DNA of 5,793 nt from an uncultured Verrucomicrobiota bacterium (GTDB lineage: Bacteria > Verrucomicrobiota > Kiritimatiellia > RFP12 > UBA1067): the NCBI GenBank assembly GCA_946615275.1, contig CAMOHV010000098.1, forward strand, positions 1 to 5,793, written 5' to 3'. A program made the translations under genes and the position numbers. Shown here one piece after another: positions 1 through 4,529 of this stretch (the stretch's first letter is position 1; each line of letters opens with the position of its first letter). The notes beneath the pieces are model-generated. The model was given only the letters and a program-made list of their open reading frames with translations. It did not search any database and had not been told where the DNA came from.

Positions 1-329
1 GTGAGCACCTCGACCGGCACCGTGGCGTAAACCTCCGCAAGGACCGCCGTGCGGTTCTCCCGCGTCGCGCCCACCACAGCCGCCTTGTTGGCGGCATAGA
101 AGGCTGCGGCCTTCTGGTCCTTAGATCCAGGCATGGCCGATATGGCCTGGTTGACCTGTCCCAGAAAGGCCAGTTGGTCGGCTGCCGACAACTGTCCTAT
201 CGTCTGCTGCAGCAATGCAGGGTTCTGCGCGCAAGCACCAACCTTGCCCTGCCATTCACTGCGGGCCATCTCGGCTCCAGCGGTGAACACGGCTGCGGCC
301 AATGCCGCCATCGCGATCATCTTCTTCAT
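1..329 (-). CDS. Small exported protein of unknown function (3' end beyond the window)
   Basis: I do not recognise this family. The reading frame opens with ATG at 329 and stays open for 109 codons to the window edge, so the C-terminus is missing. The start is well supported: a near-perfect Shine-Dalgarno GGAGG sits 5 bases upstream. Residues 1-19 look like a Sec signal peptide (MKK, then an Ala-rich hydrophobic core, ending ..TAGA before Glu20). The mature part is predicted to be mostly helical, rich in Ala and Gln, with one visible cysteine (Cys33, in GACAQNP) and segments LSAADQLAFLGQVNQAI and LAEVYATVP. No catalytic motif or membrane span follows the signal. It lies 42 bases after the export lipoprotein gene with no terminator between them, so they are probably cotranscribed and the protein may act in the periplasm with that system. 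This role is inferred from position only. The evidence that it is a real gene is good; its function is unknown. Confidence 0.82.
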   Translation of the reverse strand, partial: MKKMIAMAALAAAVFTAGAEMARSEWQGKVGACAQNPALLQQTIGQLSAADQLAFLGQVNQAISAMPGSKDQKAAAFYAANKAAVVGATRENRTAVLAEVYATVPVEVL

Positions 330-334
330 TTTTA

Positions 335-339
335 CCTCC
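335..339 (-). promoter_or_regulatory. Strong Shine-Dalgarno for the small exported protein
   Basis: On the minus strand the sequence reads TGGAGGTAAAA immediately before the ATG at 329. GGAGG is 5 bases from the start codon, an ideal spacing. It is the best ribosome binding site in the window and fixes the start of a gene whose stop codon is not visible. The upstream export gene has no comparable site, so the second gene may be translated more strongly than the first. Confidence 0.85.
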
Positions 340-371
340 ATTTGATTTTAGATCCTTTGCTTGCTGTTATC

Positions 372-1040
372 TCAATACCAGGACATCGGCACCCACACGA
401 CATCTCCGGCCTTGAGTATCATATCCTTGTCAGGACGGCCCTTCTCGCCCATCTCGATCAAATCCACGTAGGTGACGGTCTGCTTCCCGTCCTTGTCGCA
501 GCGAGTCACCTTCACGCCGCGCTTGTCGGCGATCGCCGTAACACCTCCCGCAAGCTGCAGCGCGCGCGTCACGCGGAGGTCCATCGTGGACGGCACATCC
601 ACCGGCCCCGGCCTCGCCACCTCTCCAAGCACCGTCACCGTCCCCCACGGCGAGACCATGTTGGCGCCGGCCTGGTAGATGAACGTGGCGTTCACCCTCG
701 GCTCGAGGAAATACTCCTTGTACGCCTCCGCGACTTTCTGCTGAAGCTCCACGAGCGTTAGCCCGTTGACCTTGATCTGGCCGACGAGCTCCATCGTGAT
801 GTAGCCCTCGGCGTCCACAAAGTACTGCTTAGCCGACTGCCCAGGCTGCCCCGCCGCCGTCACCGATATGCCGAGCGCAACGCCTGGCCGGACCTTGGGG
901 CCGTCGAAATACGTCGCGATCACCTCCGTGTCGACGGCGTTCTTGCGATCATCACTGAATATGAAATCAGCAACGGTGCCACACCCTCCTGCAAGAAGGG
1001 CTAGCAACGCGAATGACGCGACTCTGGCTTTTCTAATCAT
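372..1040 (-). CDS. Polysaccharide export lipoprotein, Poly_export/SLBB (Wza-like)
   Basis: A 222-residue outer-membrane or periplasmic component of capsule or exopolysaccharide export. The N-terminus MIRKAR plus a hydrophobic stretch ends in a lipobox-like LAGGC, making Cys20 the probable lipidated residue. Residues about 44-122 match the Poly_export domain: VDAEGYITMELVGQIKVNG, then GLTLVELQQKVAEAY, then EPRVNATF. Residues about 135-218 match one SLBB beta-grasp domain: VTVLGEVARPGPVDVP, then ALQLAGGV, ending LKAGDVVWVP. The usual GD at the start of Poly_export reads GVALGISV here, so it is divergent. E. coli Wza is about 380 residues with more domains and a C-terminal outer-membrane helix. 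This protein has a single SLBB and no such helix, so it resembles the short lipoproteins of this family and may not form a pore alone. No glycosyltransferase, Wzc or Wzx gene is visible nearby. The start at 1040 is chosen for the signal sequence; its ribosome binding site is weak. A promoter lies 45 bases upstream. Confidence 0.93.
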   Translation of the reverse strand: MIRKARVASFALLALLAGGCGTVADFIFSDDRKNAVDTEVIATYFDGPKVRPGVALGISVTAAGQPGQSAKQYFVDAEGYITMELVGQIKVNGLTLVELQQKVAEAYKEYFLEPRVNATFIYQAGANMVSPWGTVTVLGEVARPGPVDVPSTMDLRVTRALQLAGGVTAIADKRGVKVTRCDKDGKQTVTYVDLIEMGEKGRPDKDMILKAGDVVWVPMSWY

Positions 1041-1084
1041 TTATCTTCGTCTCGACGACCGCACACTGCGCCGTCACGCTTCTT

Positions 1085-1113
1085 ATTTTACGCTTTCCCT
1101 TGCCCGTTGGCAA
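1085..1113 (-). promoter_or_regulatory. Sigma-70-like promoter for the export lipoprotein gene
   Basis: On the minus strand, TTGCCA (1113-1108) is followed by a spacer of exactly 17 bases and TAAAAT (1090-1085). Each box has one mismatch to consensus. Transcription would start near 1078, giving a leader of about 38 bases before the ATG at 1040. The site lies in the only sizeable intergenic gap of the window (95 bases) and in its most AT-rich part. It separates the export pair from the preceding three-gene unit. No terminator was found between that unit and this promoter, so readthrough is also possible. Confidence 0.68.
1100..1113 (-). repeat. Short inverted repeat overlapping the -35 box
   Basis: On the minus strand TTGCC, a 4-base AACG, then GGCAA form a perfect 5-bp inverted repeat whose left arm is most of the -35 hexamer. 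No T-tract follows on either strand, so it is not an intrinsic terminator. It could be an operator half-site pair or a chance match; five base pairs are weak evidence. Confidence 0.3.
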
Positions 1114-1135
1114 CCCCTAAAACGGAAATAATTTT

Positions 1136-1996
1136 TCATTGGAATCTGAACCAGGCCATGCGGTGGTCGCTGAGAGGGATTTCTGGCGATGCAACGCGGA
1201 GCGTGCAGGCCTTGAATCCACGGTAGTACACAAAGTCGAGAGTGCAGTCGGGATTGCGCCGCGAGCCGGGATGCGTGACCCGATCCTCGGCGGCGACGCC
1301 CTCCCATCCGTCGCGGAAGCCACCGTCAAGCAGGATCGCGTGGGTCCTCTCTCCGCCGTAGCGCTCCGCCCTGGGGTCCGAGTTGAAGTCCCCGCCCACG
1401 AGGACGCGCTTCACGGGGCGCCCGTCCGGCGCCTTCATCCTCTTCGCCGCCTCGACGAGCTGCTCGGCGCACACCTCTCGCTTCTCGATGTTCGCGTTGC
1501 GGATCTCCGCCGTGGTGGCGCCGTAGTCGCTCTTGAGATGCACGCAGAAGCAGGCGATCACGCCGTCCGCCCCTCCGTCGAGGATCGCGTACGCATAGCC
1601 TCTCGGCGGGAATATCTTCCTCGGGCGCTTCCAGTAGGAGAACCCGGCGTCGAGCACGGGCAGAGTCGAGGCGATCCCGCACTGCTGCCATCCGAGGCGG
1701 TTGTCGCGCTCGCGGAACCACGAGACCGACGCCATCCCCAGATTCGGCCACTTCACCGCATGCACGAGGTTGGAGAACTCGACGCCGTCGCGCAGCTCCT
1801 GGAAGAACAGCACCACCCCGTCCCCATCGCGCGCGTTCGCCTTGAGGCCGTCGAATATGTGCTCGGCCGCGTCCGCCTCGTTGGCGGCCTCCACGCGCGG
1901 CGAGGCCCTGTGCTCCGCGCGTCCGCTCGGATACCACTTCAGGTTCCATGTGCCGCAGAGGACGGCGCAGAGGGAGAGTATGGCGGAGAGCAGCAT
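1136..1996 (-). CDS. Endonuclease/exonuclease/phosphatase (EEP) family protein
   Basis: A 286-residue metal-dependent phosphoesterase of the DNase I/EEP fold. With the ATG at 1996 as residue 1, the signature motifs appear in order: TWN (Asn18), FFQE (Glu67), CVHLKS (His153), GGDFNSD (Asp203, Asn205), LDFVYYRG (Asp254) and LSDHRM (Asp277, His278). All the usual metal-binding and catalytic positions are therefore present and it should be active. The substrate cannot be told from the fold, which includes nucleases, sphingomyelinases and inositol phosphatases. The first 15 residues are hydrophobic (MLLSAILSLCAVLCG) and run straight into the first strand. They could be a signal or anchor but lack basic residues. 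A GTG three codons earlier (2005) is possible, but AAGGTG 6 bases before the ATG at 1996 favours the shorter form. The gene starts 10 bases after the carboxypeptidase stop, so the two are very likely cotranscribed. Confidence 0.9.
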   Translation of the reverse strand: MLLSAILSLCAVLCGTWNLKWYPSGRAEHRASPRVEAANEADAAEHIFDGLKANARDGDGVVLFFQELRDGVEFSNLVHAVKWPNLGMASVSWFRERDNRLGWQQCGIASTLPVLDAGFSYWKRPRKIFPPRGYAYAILDGGADGVIACFCVHLKSDYGATTAEIRNANIEKREVCAEQLVEAAKRMKAPDGRPVKRVLVGGDFNSDPRAERYGGERTHAILLDGGFRDGWEGVAAEDRVTHPGSRRNPDCTLDFVYYRGFKACTLRVASPEIPLSDHRMAWFRFQ

Positions 1997-2002
1997 GCCC
2001 TG

Positions 2003-2008
2003 CACCTT
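2003..2008 (-). promoter_or_regulatory. Ribosome binding site deciding the EEP start
   Basis: AAGGTG on the minus strand begins within the TAA stop of the carboxypeptidase gene and ends 6 bases before the ATG at 1996. The competing GTG start (2005) lies inside this site, which argues for the ATG. The overlap of stop codon and ribosome binding site suggests translational coupling. Confidence 0.55.
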
Positions 2009-3026
2009 ACAGCGCGCCGAGCGCGTCGATCATTATGCGCCGCGCGTTCTCGTCGCGGAGCTTGGCGGAGTCGGAGCCGAGCACAACCACCACCGCGCGC
2101 TTGCCGTCGCGCGTGCCGGTGAGCACGACCGAGCTGCCGCCGGCGTCGATGTAGCCGGTCTTGAGCCCGTCGATGGCCTCCTTGCCGTCGGGGTTGAACA
2201 CCTTGAGCTTGTCCTTCACCATCACGTTGTTGTGGTTGACGAACTTGCGCTGCTCCTGCTGCTTGGCCTTGTTGAGGCCGGTGATCGGGCGCGTGCCGTC
2301 GTACGTCGCGGGCCACACCTTCACGGACGTGTACTTGAGGATGCGCGGGTGCTTGAGGATCGCGAGCGCGAGCTTCACCAGGTCCTCGCAGGTGCTCACG
2401 TTGAAGTCCTTGGAGCCGTTCTTGCGCTTGGGCGGGAGGCCGTTGGGGTTGAAGTACACCGTGGATGTCATCCCAAGCTGCGCCGCGCGCGCGTTCATGC
2501 GCGCCACGAACCCCTCCAGCGACCCGGCGGAGTTGACTCCCAGCATGATGGCCGCGTCGTTCGCGCTCTGCACCATCAGCGCGTAGAGGAGCGACTCCAC
2601 GGTCATCGTCTCGCCGGGCCTCACGCCCACCCAGCTGGGCTCGGCCTTGTTGACATCGGCCGTGGCCTCCACCACGGTGTCGAAGCCGTACTTCCCGGCG
2701 GCGATGTCCTCGAGGACTATGAGGGCCGTCATGAGCTTGGTGACGCTGGCGGGGCGGGCCTTGGCGTCCGCGCGGTCGCGGAAGATCACGCGGCCCGTCT
2801 GCGCGTCCACGGCGATCGCGCCCACGTACGGATCCCTCCGCCACGGATTGGCGTGCTTGGCCGGCGCCACCACGGTGCGCTTCACCATCTGCGGCCTCTG
2901 CGCCGGCCTCCTGGATGTCTGCACGCCTGCGGACGCCCCGGAAACGCGCCCGCGCGCCGGCGTGAACACCTTGGCCTCGCCGGCGAGCGCCGCCGCGGCC
3001 ATGATCAGGATCGCTGCTCTTTTCAT
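2007..3026 (-). CDS. D-alanyl-D-alanine carboxypeptidase, serine type (peptidase S11, PBP5-like)
   Basis: A 339-residue low-molecular-weight penicillin-binding protein that removes the terminal D-Ala from peptidoglycan pentapeptides in the periplasm. The three active-site motifs are in the right order: SVTK (Ser94 nucleophile, Lys97) inside PASVTKLMTAL, SAN (Ser154-Asn156) inside MVQSANDAA, and KTG (289-291) inside IDGLKTGYIDAGG. SAN replaces the more common SGN. Residues 1-18 look like a signal peptide (MKRAAILIMAAAALAGEA). Residues about 20-62 are a basic, Pro-rich linker. The catalytic domain runs from about 66 to the C-terminus. There is no PBP5-type C-terminal beta domain and no membrane-anchoring amphipathic helix, so the enzyme is probably released or held only by its N-terminus. 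The start at 3026 is supported by AAGGAG and by the signal peptide. An in-frame ATG at 3050 overlaps the upstream stop as TGATG and would add eight polar residues. The frame stays open far upstream, antisense-style, only because of high GC. Confidence 0.95.
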   Translation of the reverse strand: MKRAAILIMAAAALAGEAKVFTPARGRVSGASAGVQTSRRPAQRPQMVKRTVVAPAKHANPWRRDPYVGAIAVDAQTGRVIFRDRADAKARPASVTKLMTALIVLEDIAAGKYGFDTVVEATADVNKAEPSWVGVRPGETMTVESLLYALMVQSANDAAIMLGVNSAGSLEGFVARMNARAAQLGMTSTVYFNPNGLPPKRKNGSKDFNVSTCEDLVKLALAILKHPRILKYTSVKVWPATYDGTRPITGLNKAKQQEQRKFVNHNNVMVKDKLKVFNPDGKEAIDGLKTGYIDAGGSSVVLTGTRDGKRAVVVVLGSDSAKLRDENARRIMIDALGAL

Positions 3027-3030
3027 CTGT

Positions 3031-3036
3031 CTCCTT
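3031..3036 (-). promoter_or_regulatory. Shine-Dalgarno deciding the carboxypeptidase start
   Basis: AAGGAG (within AAAGGAGA) lies 4 bases before the ATG at 3026. It falls between the two in-frame candidate starts, so it supports the downstream one. That start also puts the basic MKR residues and hydrophobic core in the position expected of a signal peptide. Confidence 0.75.
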
Positions 3037-3049
3037 TCGTGATCTTGCA

Positions 3050-4468
3050 TCAGGCGAACTTCACCTCGAGCGTCGAAGCGTGCGAGGGCCCCAGGTCGAA
3101 CTTCTGCCGCGCCGTCCTGCCGTTGGACGTGGCGACGATCTCGTACGAGCCGTTGAAGCCGCGGAACGCGAAGCACCCGGGGACGTCCCTCGTGAAGTCC
3201 GTGCGCCACTCCTTTCCGAAGAGATCCTTCACGACTTGGTAGGAGGGCTTGGGGGTGAGGTCGAACCGGCAGAGCCCGCCATAGTAGGCGTTCTCCCCCT
3301 TCGAGAAGTCCCCGGCCTCGGAGAATGCCGCGTAGCCGTCGGGCAGGTTCCAGTAGATGATCGCCTCCATGGCGCGATGCGAGAACCAGATGCGGTAGAG
3401 CTCGCGCAGTATCTCGGCCTGCACCTCCTCGTCGCCGGGGTCGTTGGAGTAGGCGGGGATGGTGATCTCGGTGATCTGGATGGGCCGGCCGAGCGCGGCG
3501 TACGTGTCCATCACGTCGAAGAGGCGCTGCGGGTCGTAGAACCTGCGCGTGGCGGACACCACGTTCTTCGCCGGGTTGAACATGTGGAACTGCATGCCGA
3601 TGGAATCGACCCTCGCGCCCTTCAGGATCGCGCGCTCGACCTGCATGTAGTAGGGGCTGCGGCTGCGGTGGAACCAGTTGTCGTCCCAGATGCGGCAGTG
3701 CGCCTCGTTGATGACAAGCTTGTTCGCGCCGAAGTACTTCTCGGCCGTCTTGAAGCTCCACTCCACGTAGTCCTCCTCCTGGTAGAAGTTGGACTTGCGC
3801 CATTGGGACCCCCACAGCGTCTCGTTCGTGACCTCCCACATCGGGATGCGCGCGGCGTAGCGCTCGGCCAGCTCGCGGAAGCGCTTCTCTAGGAGGTGCT
3901 TCTCGAGGTCGATGCTCCCCTTCGCCCACGCCGGCTCGAACGCGGGGTAGTTGAGGCAGTGCGCCTTGGGCTCGATGCCGTGCGCCTCGCACCACTCCAC
4001 GCAGAGGTCGGGCGGAGGGCGGCGGTAGATCTTCGGGGAGTCCTTGGCGAAGCGCGGCTTGCCCTGCTCCGGCTCGAGGTCGCTCCAGTAGAACGGGCAG
4101 GTGGCGAGGTTGAAGGCGCCGGCGAAGAGGTCCTTGTACGCCTCGTTCTTCGCGGGGTCGTCGCCGATCTCGTCGAGCATGAAGAGGTCGGCGCCGTACT
4201 TGAAGGCGTGCGCGGTCTGGCGCACCTGCACGTGCACGTTCTCGCAGATCTTGCCGTTGGGGCCGCGGAACGTGACGAGGAGCGGGCTCTTGCGGTTCGC
4301 CTCGATGCCGGCCTTGACGCGGGCGTCGGTGTCGGCCGCGCGCAGGCGGAAGAGATCAAGGACGGCGTTCTTGTCGTATTTCATCGCGGCGAGAAGCCGG
4401 GGCCCGAAAAGTCCGGCGCCCGCCAGAAGCGCCGACTGCCGGAGAAATGCTCTGCGTGTGTGTCTCAT
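3050..4468 (-). CDS. Tat-exported GH10-family glycoside hydrolase (endo-beta-1,4-xylanase-like)
   Basis: A 472-residue exported glycosidase. The N-terminus carries a twin-arginine signal: TRRAFLR at 4-10, then a hydrophobic core to about residue 28. Residues about 60-95 form a small beta-rich segment (LLVTFRGPNGK, NVHVQVRQT, AFKYGADL). The TIM barrel spans about 100-415. Catalytic motifs are clear: acid/base Glu216 in WEVTNE, nucleophile Glu334 in QITEITIP, plus the supporting GMQFH (Gln293, His295) and KAHCLNYPAF..AW in place of the usual GH.L.WH..P.W. A short beta tail follows (about 428-472). The segment that in xylanases holds glycone-binding Glu, Asn and Lys (TPENxMKW) reads TCPFYWSD here and is two residues shorter, so xylan may not be the substrate. 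Retaining chemistry is expected from the two glutamates. It is the first gene of a three-gene unit, directly behind a strong promoter with no Shine-Dalgarno. The next in-frame ATG (residue 29) would delete the Tat signal, so 4468 is preferred. Confidence 0.9.
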   Translation of the reverse strand: MRHTRRAFLRQSALLAGAGLFGPRLLAAMKYDKNAVLDLFRLRAADTDARVKAGIEANRKSPLLVTFRGPNGKICENVHVQVRQTAHAFKYGADLFMLDEIGDDPAKNEAYKDLFAGAFNLATCPFYWSDLEPEQGKPRFAKDSPKIYRRPPPDLCVEWCEAHGIEPKAHCLNYPAFEPAWAKGSIDLEKHLLEKRFRELAERYAARIPMWEVTNETLWGSQWRKSNFYQEEDYVEWSFKTAEKYFGANKLVINEAHCRIWDDNWFHRSRSPYYMQVERAILKGARVDSIGMQFHMFNPAKNVVSATRRFYDPQRLFDVMDTYAALGRPIQITEITIPAYSNDPGDEEVQAEILRELYRIWFSHRAMEAIIYWNLPDGYAAFSEAGDFSKGENAYYGGLCRFDLTPKPSYQVVKDLFGKEWRTDFTRDVPGCFAFRGFNGSYEIVATSNGRTARQKFDLGPSHASTLEVKFA

Positions 4469-4475
4469 GAAGTGG

Positions 4476-4505
4476 ATTATAGCATAAATTCACTCGCTCG
4501 GGCAA
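4476..4505 (-). promoter_or_regulatory. Strong extended -10 promoter giving a probably leaderless GH10 mRNA
   Basis: On the minus strand TTGCCC (4505-4500), an 18-base spacer, and a consensus TATAAT (4481-4476) preceded by TGC, which makes an extended -10 (TGnTATAAT). The TATAAT ends 7 bases before the A of the ATG at 4468. Since bacterial transcription usually starts about 7 bases past the -10, the transcript should begin at or next to the start codon. No Shine-Dalgarno is present in CCACTTC, which fits a leaderless message. The short AT-rich patch stands out in a GC-rich background. Confidence 0.78.
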
Positions 4506-4529
4506 AAAAACCGCGACGCCGTCGTCACG
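4504..4529 (-). terminator. Intrinsic terminator overlapping the ccsA stop codon
   Basis: On the minus strand CGTGACG (4529-4523) pairs with CGTCGCG (4518-4512) across the 4-base loop ACGG. This is a 7-bp stem with one T-G wobble, followed by one G and seven T residues (4510-4504). The TGA stop of the cytochrome biogenesis gene lies inside the 5' arm. The last two T residues are also the first two of the next promoter's -35 box, so termination and initiation signals are fused. Confidence 0.8.

Noticed and set aside
345..375. Possible second promoter before the small exported protein (TTGAGA ... TAAAAT)
   Set aside because: The spacer is 19 bases, the -35 overlaps the upstream stop codon, and the -10 lies only 15 bases from the start codon next to the ribosome binding site. 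Cotranscription from 1113-1085 explains expression more simply.
1100..1113. TTGCC/GGCAA hairpin as a terminator for the EEP operon
   Set aside because: The stem is only 5 bp, no T-tract follows it on either strand, and it overlaps a good -35 box.
2649..2654. Plus-strand TTGACA resembling a -35 box
   Set aside because: It lies inside the carboxypeptidase gene with no suitable -10 downstream in GC-rich coding sequence and no plus-strand gene to drive.
1701..3242. Plus-strand open frame of 513 codons opposite the carboxypeptidase and EEP genes
   Set aside because: Its translation is rich in Arg, His, Val and Leu with no recognisable motif. It lies opposite two genes with intact catalytic motifs, and long antisense frames are expected in GC-rich coding DNA.
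3080..3892. Plus-strand open frame of 270 codons within the GH10 gene
   Set aside because: It is a shadow of the GH10 coding strand, with low-complexity Val/Leu/Arg/Asp composition and no ribosome binding site or motif.
3027..3995. Upstream extension of the carboxypeptidase frame through the GH10 gene
   Set aside because: The extension overlaps GH10 coding sequence in another frame, is Arg/Pro/His-rich and has no family resemblance. Signal peptide and Shine-Dalgarno place the start at 3026.
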